From Anaerolineales bacterium (GTDB lineage: Bacteria > Chloroflexota > Anaerolineae > Anaerolineales > UBA6663), in assembly GCA_020845955.1 (NCBI GenBank), contig JADLEU010000311.1, positions 1 through 42,867 of the forward strand: a stretch of 42,867 bases of DNA, given 5' to 3'. The notes under the pieces are model-generated. The model did not search any database. It was not told where the DNA came from and saw nothing but the letters and a program-made list of their open reading frames with translations. Positions 33,887 to 41,833 of the stretch are shown in pieces. The number at the start of each line of letters is the position of its first letter. The stretch's first letter is position 1. The position numbers and the translations under genes were made by a program.

Positions 33887-36800
33887 ATGCTGATGGAAGC
33901 CAAGTCTGCCAGGCCAAGCGCCCCCCACAGGGCCAGTATTCGCGATCAATTGCGGGACATCGTCGCCACAGCCCTGGGACTCGACGTGGCGGACGTGGAT
34001 TTGGAGGCGCCCTTCATCGACCTGGGGGCCAGCTCGCTGGCACTGGTGGACGCTTTCCGCGCCATCTACGAGTGCTTCGGCGTCCGGCCCTCGATTCGCA
34101 AGGTCTTCGACGAGTACGACTGCATTGAGCGACTGGCCGACTACGTGCTGGAGCTCTTGGCCACTCAGCCAGCTGTCGATCCCGAGCAAGTCAGGGCCGA
34201 ACGGCGGGCCGCGCTGCAGGCGCAGGACGGGCAGGCGTTCACGACGCTGCCGCTGACGGCGGCCCAGACCCACCTGTGGTTCCTGGCCGCGTACTCCGAC
34301 GGCGCGATGCTGGCGCATACGCACCGCATTGCGCTGCAGGTAACTGGTCCGCTGGATGCCGCGGCATTGCGCCGAGCGTTCCAGGCGGTGGCGGACCGGC
34401 ACCAGGCGCTGAGGCTTGTCTTCGACACGGCTGAGGCGCAGCGGGTCGCGCTTGAGCGCCCGGTGTCGCTGGAGGTGGTCGACTTCGCCGGTCAACCGGA
34501 CGAGGCGCGGCTGGCAGCCGCCGGCGACTGGCTGCGCACTGAAGGCCGCCGGCCCTTCGAGCCAGCGGACTCGCTATGGCGCGCGGCCCTGCTGCGCCTG
34601 CGACCCGAGCGCCACCTGCTGATCGTCAGCGCCCACGCCCTGGTGGCCGACGAACCAGCCCTGCAGCGCCTGCTCGCCGAAGTGGCAGCAGTCTACACCT
34701 CCTGGATCAACGGCGCGGCGCCCGCGCTGGAGGCGGCTGTGCCGTTTCAGGCCTACGTCGACGCCTTGGCTGAACACGCAAACCAACCGCAGTACGCGCG
34801 CTCGCGCGAATTCTGGTCGGGGGTGTATGCCGACGGCATTCCCTCGGTCGACCTGGCCGCCTGGCAGAACCGGCCGCCAGTCAAAAGCTACGCCGGGACC
34901 CGGCTGGTCGTGCCCCTCCCAGCCGCGCTGGGCCAGGCGCTGCAAGACTGGAACACCGCTCACAAGGGCTCTCCGTACGTCACGCTGTTGGCTGCCTTTC
35001 AGCTCTGGCTCCAGCGCATGAGCGGGCAAGATGATCTGGTCGTCGGCGTCATGAGCCGCGGCAGCACTCTGTTGCCGCGGGCCGGCTCGCTCATCGCCAA
35101 TACGACGAATCCCCTGCCCATGCGCACGCGGGTTGACGCCGCGGCGCCATTTGCCGACCTTGTCCAGAAGGTGCAGGACAGCCTGCTCACCGCCTTCGAT
35201 TACCAGGACTATCCTTTCTCGGCCATCATCCAGGATCTGGATCCCGAGCGCGACCAGAGCCGCTCGCCAGTTTTCACCGTGGCCTTTGACTGGCAGCCCG
35301 AAGCCGCCCGGCTGGACTTTGGCGGCCCGAGCGCCCAGCCGATCACGGCGCCGATCCAGTACGTGCCATACGATTTGTTCCTGACCGTGATCGAGGTCAG
35401 CGGCCAGATGCAGCTCCAGTGCGACTACAGCACCGAGCTGTTCGACTCGGCCACGATCCGCCGCTGGATGAACTCCTTCCGGACGTTATTGGCCGCGTGC
35501 CTCGAGCCGCAGGCCAGGCCTATGGCCCAGTTGCCCATGCTGACCCTCGAGGAGCGCCGGCAGATGCTCGTCGAGTGGAACGACACGGCGCGCGCTTACC
35601 CCAACGACATTTGCGTCCATCAACTACTCGAGGCCCAGGCGGCCAGGACACCCGGGGCCGTAGCCCTTGTCGACCGCCGATGCGAATTGACCTACGCCGA
35701 GCTGAACGACGCGGCTGAGCAGATCGCTGCCAGCCTGCGCCAGGCTGGCGTGGTCCCGGGCGCCTTTGTCGCCGTGTGCCTCGACCGCTCATCCGGCGCG
35801 CTGGCCAGCCTGTTGGGCGTTCTCAAGTCCGGCGGCGCCTATGTCTTTCTCGATCCTGCTTTTCCCGTGGAGCGGCTGGCCTTCATGCTGCAGGACTCCC
35901 AGGCCGCGATCCTCGTGACGGAGAGTGAGTGGCGCGACCGCTTCCCAGGCTATGCGGGGCAGACCTTCCTGCTCGACGGGCTGGCCCTGGCGCGGCAGGG
36001 CAAAGCGCCGGCTTCCGGGCCAGCCGCCAACCGCGCGCTCGCGCTGTCCTCCGGCCACCCGGCCATGATGATCTACACTTCCGGGTCCACTGGCCGTCCC
36101 AAGGGCGTGCTCATCGCCCACCGCGGTGTGGTCAACCTCCTTCACGCGGTCACGGCCGAGCCTGGCCTGTCGCCTGGGGACCGCCTGCTGGCCGTCACCA
36201 CGCTGTCGTTCGACATCGCCGGACTGGAGATCTATCTCCCCTTGATGATCGGCGCGACGGTCGTGCTGGCCAGCCGGGACGACGCGTCTGATGGCGAACG
36301 ACTGCTGGCGCTGCTGCAGCGCTCGGGGGCGACGGTCATGCAGGCAACGCCGGCCACCTGGCAGATGCTGCTGGCGGCCGGCTGGCAAGGCGACGGCCGC
36401 CTGAAGATGCTGTGCGGCGGCGAGGCCATGTCGCGCCAACTGGCCGACGCGTTGTTGGCCCGGGGCGGTTCGCTCTGGAACCTCTACGGGCCGACGGAGA
36501 CGACCATCTACTCCACCGGGCACAAGGTCGAGAAACGCGATGGCGCGGCGCCCATTGGCCGGCCTCTCGCCAACACCCAGCTTTACGTGCTGGACAGGCA
36601 CCTGCAGCCCGTGCCGATCGGCGTCCCCGGCGAGCTCCTGATTGGCGGCGATGGCGTCAGCCCGGGTTACTGGCAGCGCCCGGAGCTAACGGCCGAGAAG
36701 TTCGTGCCTAATCCGTTTGTGGAGGCCGCGCCCGGCCAGCCGCGGCCCAAACTCTACCGGACCGGCGACCTGGTGCGCTACTTGCCGAACGGCGACGTGG

Positions 36801-38647
36801 CCTATCTCGGCCGGATGGACTTTCAGGTCAAGATCAAGGGTTTCCGGATCGAGTTGGGCGAGGTGGAAAGCGCGCTCGGCGCTCACCCGGCCGTGGGGCG
36901 CAGCGTGGTCGTGGCCCGCGACGACGACCACGGGCGCAAGTACCTCGCCGCATACTTCCTCGTGCGCGATGGGCAGGCTCCGCCGGCCACGACCGAGCTG
37001 CGCGCGCACCTGTCCGAGCGTCTGCCAGAATACATGATCCCGGCGGCCTTTGTGCCGTTGGAAGCATTCCCACTGACGCCGAATGGCAAGGTCAACCGCA
37101 GGGCCTTGCCGGCGCCAGAGCGCGGCCTGCGCGCCGGTCTCGATCGGGCTTACGCCGCCCCGCGCAACCGGGTCGAGGAAATTCTGTGCCGCATCTGGGG
37201 CGAGGTGTTGAGCCTGGAAAAGGTCGGCATCCACGACAACTTCTTCGACCTGGGCGGCCATTCGCTGCTGCTGACGCCGCTGGTGCTGAAGCTGCGCGAG
37301 TACTTCCAGCTCCGGATCAGCATGCGCGAGTTCTTTTCACGGCCAACGGTCGCCGAGCTGGCTGAAATGATCGCCGAAGCGCGCGGCCACGCCCCGGCGG
37401 GCGGCAACGGCCATTGGATCAGCCCCACCCTGCGCCAGGACGGGCCCGAGGCCAAGGCCCGCTTTGACTTCCTGCGCGCGGAGGCGCGGCTGGACCCAGC
37501 GCTCCAGCCAAAAGGGCAGCCGTACGCGGCCAAGGCCGGCCTGGAACGCTTGTTTATGACCGGCACCACCGGTTTCGTCGGCGCCTACTTGCTGCGCAAC
37601 TTGATGGAGCAGACGGACGTTGTCCTCTACACTCTGGTGCGGGCCGACGACGAGGCGGCCGGGCTGGCGCGCATACGCCGGCAGGCGAGCAAGCTAGGCC
37701 TGTGGCAGGAACATTACCAGGACCGCCTGCGGGTCATCACCGGCGATGTGAGCCAGCCGCGGCTGGGCCTGGAAAAAAAGACGTACCAACGCCTGGCGGG
37801 CGAAGTCGACGCGGTTCTCCATTCGGCCGCGGTCGTCAACTTCATCTACCCCTATCAGGCGATGAAGGCCGTCAACGTTGAGGGGGTGCGCCGGGTGATC
37901 GAGTTTGCCTTCGAGGGCCAGGTCAAGCCCGTCCACTACCTCTCGACCACCGCCATCTGGCCCATGGGGGCCCACCGGACGTTCACGGAGGCGATGGACC
38001 TCGATCACGATTTGCTCCTGAACCTGGCCTACGACGAGACCAAGTGGGTGGCCGAAAAGATGCTGCGCGAGGCGGCCAGCCGCGGCCTGCCCCTGGCGGT
38101 CTACCGGCCGGGCGAGGTCTCCGGCGACAGCCGGACCGGTTTCTCCGACCTCTCGCACCTGGCCAGCGCCCTGCTGAAGGGCTCGATCCAGGCCGGCATG
38201 TTTCCGGCACTCGACTCTTTCCTGGATGCGGCGCCGGTGGACTACGTGGCCCAGGCCATTGTTTACCTGATGACCAGGCGCCAGCCACTGGGCCGGGCCT
38301 TCCACCTGTGCAACCCGCGGCCCATGCACGCCCACGACGGCTACACTTGGCTGCGGAAACGCGGCTACACCTTTGGCGTGATTCCGTTTGACGAGTGGCG
38401 CTGGCGCATCTTGACCGACGACGCGTTTCCAGAGAACGCGCTGTATCCGTTCGCGGCGCTGCTCGAGGAGTTTACGGAGCTCAGCCTGCAGCTGCCGGTC
38501 TGGGATACCGCGGCGACAGTGAAAGAGTTCGCGGGGAGCGAGGTCGCCTGCCCGCCCCTCGACGAAGCGCTGGCCGACGTGTACCTGCGTTACTTTATTG
38601 AGGCAGGCTACCTCCCCACGGCCGAGGCCATGGCGGCTGTCCGCTGA
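33887..38647 (+). CDS. Hybrid NRPS, ACP-C-A(Gly)-PCP-thioester reductase
   Basis: This 1586-residue protein has an N-terminal carrier (Ser50 in GASS) completing the preceding KS-AT module. C (about 115-560) has an atypical core, AHALVADE with His250, in place of HHxxxDG. In A (about 585-1075), YTSGSTGRPKG lies near 730, GPTETTIY and the A10 motif NGKVNRRALP are present, and pocket positions read by eye give D-I-L-Q-L-G-L-I-Y plus the A10 Lys, one difference from the glycine code DILQLGLIWK. PCP has Ser1126 (GGHSLL). R (about 1220-1586) has TGTTGFVG, STTAIW, and Tyr1382/Lys1386 (YDETK), the catalytic set of NAD(P)H-dependent thioester reductases. It should condense the polyketide acid with glycine and release the product as an aldehyde or, after a second reduction, an alcohol. 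No TE domain is fused. Confidence 0.95.
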   Translation: MLMEAKSARPSAPHRASIRDQLRDIVATALGLDVADVDLEAPFIDLGASSLALVDAFRAIYECFGVRPSIRKVFDEYDCIERLADYVLELLATQPAVDPEQVRAERRAALQAQDGQAFTTLPLTAAQTHLWFLAAYSDGAMLAHTHRIALQVTGPLDAAALRRAFQAVADRHQALRLVFDTAEAQRVALERPVSLEVVDFAGQPDEARLAAAGDWLRTEGRRPFEPADSLWRAALLRLRPERHLLIVSAHALVADEPALQRLLAEVAAVYTSWINGAAPALEAAVPFQAYVDALAEHANQPQYARSREFWSGVYADGIPSVDLAAWQNRPPVKSYAGTRLVVPLPAALGQALQDWNTAHKGSPYVTLLAAFQLWLQRMSGQDDLVVGVMSRGSTLLPRAGSLIANTTNPLPMRTRVDAAAPFADLVQKVQDSLLTAFDYQDYPFSAIIQDLDPERDQSRSPVFTVAFDWQPEAARLDFGGPSAQPITAPIQYVPYDLFLTVIEVSGQMQLQCDYSTELFDSATIRRWMNSFRTLLAACLEPQARPMAQLPMLTLEERRQMLVEWNDTARAYPNDICVHQLLEAQAARTPGAVALVDRRCELTYAELNDAAEQIAASLRQAGVVPGAFVAVCLDRSSGALASLLGVLKSGGAYVFLDPAFPVERLAFMLQDSQAAILVTESEWRDRFPGYAGQTFLLDGLALARQGKAPASGPAANRALALSSGHPAMMIYTSGSTGRPKGVLIAHRGVVNLLHAVTAEPGLSPGDRLLAVTTLSFDIAGLEIYLPLMIGATVVLASRDDASDGERLLALLQRSGATVMQATPATWQMLLAAGWQGDGRLKMLCGGEAMSRQLADALLARGGSLWNLYGPTETTIYSTGHKVEKRDGAAPIGRPLANTQLYVLDRHLQPVPIGVPGELLIGGDGVSPGYWQRPELTAEKFVPNPFVEAAPGQPRPKLYRTGDLVRYLPNGDVAYLGRMDFQVKIKGFRIELGEVESALGAHPAVGRSVVVARDDDHGRKYLAAYFLVRDGQAPPATTELRAHLSERLPEYMIPAAFVPLEAFPLTPNGKVNRRALPAPERGLRAGLDRAYAAPRNRVEEILCRIWGEVLSLEKVGIHDNFFDLGGHSLLLTPLVLKLREYFQLRISMREFFSRPTVAELAEMIAEARGHAPAGGNGHWISPTLRQDGPEAKARFDFLRAEARLDPALQPKGQPYAAKAGLERLFMTGTTGFVGAYLLRNLMEQTDVVLYTLVRADDEAAGLARIRRQASKLGLWQEHYQDRLRVITGDVSQPRLGLEKKTYQRLAGEVDAVLHSAAVVNFIYPYQAMKAVNVEGVRRVIEFAFEGQVKPVHYLSTTAIWPMGAHRTFTEAMDLDHDLLLNLAYDETKWVAEKMLREAASRGLPLAVYRPGEVSGDSRTGFSDLSHLASALLKGSIQAGMFPALDSFLDAAPVDYVAQAIVYLMTRRQPLGRAFHLCNPRPMHAHDGYTWLRKRGYTFGVIPFDEWRWRILTDDAFPENALYPFAALLEEFTELSLQLPVWDTAATVKEFAGSEVACPPLDEALADVYLRYFIEAGYLPTAEAMAAVR

Positions 38648-38666
38648 CGGAGCGCTGAGGAGGACG

Positions 38667-38717
38667 GTGAAAGGATTGGCATATCCGGCAGCTCGAGCGA
38701 GTTCACATGACCGCTGA
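38667..38717 (+). other. Possible 16-codon leader ORF overlapping the TEII start
   Basis: A GTG at 38667 follows GAGGAGG (38657-38663) and opens a 16-codon frame (MKGLAYPAARASSHDR) whose TGA at 38715-38717 lies just past the TEII ATG at 38707. TEII has no strong ribosome site of its own, so re-initiation is possible. This is weak evidence: spacing from the GAGGAGG is tight and the ORF is very short. Confidence 0.2.
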
Positions 38718-39486
38718 GCTGCGCTGGACGAAGAACAGCACTTCCGCCGTCAGCGCTTGGGTAGCTCATCGCAAACCCAAGCCCCAGGCGCGCTTGCGAT
38801 TGTATTGCCTGCCGTATGCCGGCGGAAGCGCCTCGGTCTTTCGAACCTGGGCCGACGGGCTGCCGGCCGGCATCGACGTCTGGCCCATCCAGTACCCGGG
38901 CCGCGAGAACCGCCTGCGCGAGCGCCCGATCAACAGCGTCTCCGGCCTGGTGGACACCTTGGGACAGGCCCTCGAGCCCACCCTGGAAGCGCCTTACGCC
39001 ATTTTTGGCCACAGCATGGGCGGGCTGGTCGGCTTTGAGCTGGCGCGCTGGCTAGCCGCGCGGCAGCGCGCCCCGCTGCACTTGTTCGTTTCCGGCTCGC
39101 GCGCCCCGCACCGCGCCGACCCCGATGTGCGCATCCATGATTTGCCCGACGCCCAATTTGTCGAGGCGCTGCGCCGGCTGAAAGGCACGCCCGAGCCGGT
39201 TCTGCAAAACCCCGAGCTGATGGAGCTGCTCTCGCCAGCGCTGCGGGCCGACTTCGAGGCCGTGGAAACCTACCGCTACCGGCCGGGACCGCCGCTGGAC
39301 TGCCCGATTTCGGCCTTTGCCGGCCGCGACGACCAGAAAGTCAGCGAAGCCGACATCACCGCCTGGAAGGAGCAGACGCGGGAGCGGTTCCGGTTCCGCC
39401 AGGTGCCCGGTGACCACTTCTTCGTCCGGACGGCGCCGCAGCCGCTGTTGTGGGCCATCGCCCAGGATCTCCACGTCGCCTGGTAG
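38707..39486 (+). CDS. Type II (editing) thioesterase
   Basis: This 259-residue alpha/beta hydrolase is of the stand-alone TEII family found beside PKS and NRPS genes. These enzymes clear misprimed or stalled acyl groups from carrier domains. The N-terminal LYCLPYAGGSAS, the nucleophile Ser103 in GHSMGG, the acid in FAGRDD (near 209) and His237 in GDHFF form the expected triad. PGRENRLRERP is also typical of the family. The ATG at 38707 is the only usable start in frame, because a stop lies upstream at 38668. It is 59 nt downstream of the NRPS stop and ends the biosynthetic arm on this strand. Since the NRPS releases its product by a reductase, this enzyme is most likely for proofreading, not release. 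Confidence 0.95.
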   Translation: MTAELRWTKNSTSAVSAWVAHRKPKPQARLRLYCLPYAGGSASVFRTWADGLPAGIDVWPIQYPGRENRLRERPINSVSGLVDTLGQALEPTLEAPYAIFGHSMGGLVGFELARWLAARQRAPLHLFVSGSRAPHRADPDVRIHDLPDAQFVEALRRLKGTPEPVLQNPELMELLSPALRADFEAVETYRYRPGPPLDCPISAFAGRDDQKVSEADITAWKEQTRERFRFRQVPGDHFFVRTAPQPLLWAIAQDLHVAW

Positions 39487-39943
39487 CCCCCGCTGCCCTC
39501 CCGATCCAATCGATGATCGCCGCCCCACTGCCGTGGCGCACGCCGCCGGCAGCGTTCACCCTCGCAGCAGGCCAATTCCACCTCTGGCCGGCAGAGGCAG
39601 CCTGCGCCAGCGCGCAGCTGCGGCACACGACCCCGGGCTGTGCTTCAACCGTCGCGCTCGGGCGAGTTGGTGCGCGGTCGCGCGCCGACGATTGACAAAC
39701 CCGGTGGTCTTCGTAAACTGTAGGTGCGGCATTGCTGGGGGATGACAGGTCAAGCGCGATCGCAAGGGGCGCCCACGAAAAGCGGGCGCTCAACTCGCGC
39801 GCCTGCGCCTGGCGGCCTGACAGCCAGGGCTGCGCGCCGGCATTGAGGAACCGGCCCGATACCCTGCTGCTGGGGTCGATGGCTTTGCCTGGCGCGCCGG
39901 CGGGGCAGCCGGGACGACGTGCGGATTGATTAAGGCAGTTCAC
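39487..39943. other. Intergenic region between the biosynthetic arm and the regulator pair
   Basis: This 457-bp stretch has no convincing gene. The small frames in it lack homology-like patterns and good ribosome sites. It holds a promoter at 39692-39719 that would give the sensor kinase a leader of about 215 nt. I saw no clear intrinsic terminator after the thioesterase stop, so read-through from the biosynthetic arm into the regulators cannot be excluded. Confidence 0.6.
39692..39719 (+). promoter_or_regulatory. Sigma70-like promoter for the sensor kinase/regulator pair
   Basis: A perfect TTGACA at 39692-39697 is followed after 16 bp by TAAACT (4 of 6 to TATAAT) at 39714-39719. The nearest gene downstream is the sensor kinase at 39944, so the transcript would carry a long leader. 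Confidence 0.5.
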
Positions 39944-41833
39944 ATGCTTCACCGCCTCAGGCCCCAGCTTGGCCTCGTCTTTGTCGCTTTTCTGGCGCTG
40001 GTCGGCGGCTCGGTCGCGGCGACCTTCGCCGCCATCCGCGGCCAAGCGTCCGATGCCGTGGTCATCAATCTGGCCGGCCGCCAGCGCATGCTGACACAGA
40101 GGATGCTCTGGCTGGCGCTGCTCCAACCGGACAGCCCAGAGCTCGACGCCTCGATCCACCTCTTCGAAGACACCCTGGCAGTGCTGCGCGACGGCGGCCT
40201 GGCCGTCGATCCGCGCGGCCAAGCCGTGAGGCTGCCGCCGACCGCCGAGGCCGACTTGCGATCTCACCTTGACGCGGTCGCGCAGCGCTGGGCCGGGTTT
40301 CGCGCGCACCTGCGGCCGCTTGACGTGGCCGCGCTGCAGTCCGAATCAACTCTGATCCTGGCCGAACTCGATACGGCCGTCGGCGCCTTCGAGGCGCACG
40401 CGGAGGCCAAGTTGGCCCGCCTGCAGGTGATCCAGGCTGCGTTCCTGGTCACCGCGCTCCTGCTGTTAGCATGGAGCTACCGGCTGACGCGGCGGCGAAT
40501 CGTCGAGCCAGTCGCCGCACTGGGCGCGGCCGCCCGGCGCATGGCCGGCGGGCATCTCGCCGAGCCGGTGGTGGTGACCGGCGGCGGCGAACTGGGCGAG
40601 CTGGGCCAGGCGCTGGAAGATATGCGGACCGAATTGGCCGCCGCCCGCGACCAGTTGGGGACACGCGTGACGCAGCGGACGAGCGAGCTGGCTACGGTCT
40701 TCGAGCTGAGCCAGGAGATCGTGGCGCAGCTTGACCTCGAATGCGTTTTGCGGTCGGTGGCTGGCCGCGTCCGCGCGCTGGTCGAGGCCCAGAGCACTTG
40801 CCTCTGCCTGCTGGCCGCCGACGGTCAGCAACTCGAGCTGGCCGCCGGCAGCGGCGCCGCCCTGGCCTACATCGGGCAGCGACAGCCCGCTGGAAAAGGG
40901 CTGCCATCGCGCGTGATCGGCGCCGGCCAGGCAGCGGTGGTCGAGGCGGCCTGCTCAGTCTGCCGCTTCTTCGACACCGCCGCGGCGGGCCAATGCGCGG
41001 CCGCGCCGCTGCGGGTCGGCGAGCACACGCTCGGCGCACTGTGCGCCGTGCGGGCGAAGAACGGCCAGCCGTTCAACCGGGACGAATCTCGCGCCTTGAC
41101 CCTGCTGGCTAACTCGGCAGCGATCGCCATCGCGAATGCCCGGCTGGTCGAGGCCGGGCGACAGCAGGCCCGGCAGACGGCGATCCTGGCCGAGCGGGAA
41201 CGGCTGGCGGCGGAGCTTCACGATCACCTGGCTCAAACGCTGGCCGCCCTCGGCCTCAAGATCGAGCGCGTCCGGCAAGCCTGCACGCCGGCCGAGGCCG
41301 GCGCGGCGGCCGCGGAGCTCGAGGCGATGGAGGCGGCCGTGGCCAGAGCCTACCGGCAGGTGCGGGCCGCGCTCGTGGACCTGCAGGAGCCGCCTGGCCG
41401 AGCCGAGCCGGCCGCGGAGAGCGACGCCGAGGCGCTGGCGCGGGCTGTGGAGGCGTGCGTGGCCGAATTTCGCAATGCCACCGGCCTGGCCGTCGATCTG
41501 AGGCTGCCCGACCCCGCCGCGTTGAGGCTCCCGCGTCTGGCGCAAGTCCAGGCCGTGCACGTGGTGCGGGAGGCGCTGGCCAACGTCCGCCGGCACGCGC
41601 AGGCTCGGCAGGCCTGGGTCACGGTGGAGCGGGCGAACGGCGAGGTTCGTTTCGCGGTGGAGGACGACGGCCGTGGTTTCGATCTAGAGGCCGTCGAGAG
41701 CGACAAGCATCTGGGGCTGGCCATCATCCGGGCGCGCGCCGAGCGGAGCGGCGGATGCCTGAGCATCGCTTCGACCCCGGGGAGCGGCACGCGCGTCACG
41801 GCCGTGTTTCCGGTGGAGGAGGCGGCGCCATGA
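39944..41833 (+). CDS. NarX-type membrane sensor histidine kinase with Cys-bearing GAF region
   Basis: This is about 629 residues from the ATG at 39944, which has AAGG 8 nt upstream; a TTG at 39926 is a less likely start. Order: TM1 (about 7-28), a periplasmic or extracytoplasmic sensor with a NarX/PilJ-like box (NLAGRQRMLTQRM, residues 42-54), TM2 (about 162-182), HAMP (about 183-240), coiled coil, GAF (about 255-405), HisKA_3 dimerisation domain with His426 in ELHDHLAQTL, and HATPase_c with an EDDGRGFDLEAV segment. The GAF region carries Cys286/288 and Cys337, 340, 351 and 367, spaced CX2CX10CX15C, which could bind a metal or iron-sulfur cluster. The family commonly senses nitrate/nitrite or redox state; the ligand here is unknown. 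Its stop overlaps the regulator start by 4 nt. Control of the nearby cluster is suggested by position only. Confidence 0.92.
   Translation: MLHRLRPQLGLVFVAFLALVGGSVAATFAAIRGQASDAVVINLAGRQRMLTQRMLWLALLQPDSPELDASIHLFEDTLAVLRDGGLAVDPRGQAVRLPPTAEADLRSHLDAVAQRWAGFRAHLRPLDVAALQSESTLILAELDTAVGAFEAHAEAKLARLQVIQAAFLVTALLLLAWSYRLTRRRIVEPVAALGAAARRMAGGHLAEPVVVTGGGELGELGQALEDMRTELAAARDQLGTRVTQRTSELATVFELSQEIVAQLDLECVLRSVAGRVRALVEAQSTCLCLLAADGQQLELAAGSGAALAYIGQRQPAGKGLPSRVIGAGQAAVVEAACSVCRFFDTAAAGQCAAAPLRVGEHTLGALCAVRAKNGQPFNRDESRALTLLANSAAIAIANARLVEAGRQQARQTAILAERERLAAELHDHLAQTLAALGLKIERVRQACTPAEAGAAAAELEAMEAAVARAYRQVRAALVDLQEPPGRAEPAAESDAEALARAVEACVAEFRNATGLAVDLRLPDPAALRLPRLAQVQAVHVVREALANVRRHAQARQAWVTVERANGEVRFAVEDDGRGFDLEAVESDKHLGLAIIRARAERSGGCLSIASTPGSGTRVTAVFPVEEAAP

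Noticed and set aside
39732-39929. 65-aa plus-strand frame downstream of the 39692 promoter
   Set aside because: TTG start, no ribosome site, and composition like random GC-rich sequence.
41455-41829. Long N-terminal extension of the response regulator
   Set aside because: It lies inside the kinase ATPase region in another frame; the ATG in the ATGA overlap gives a normal 227-aa regulator.
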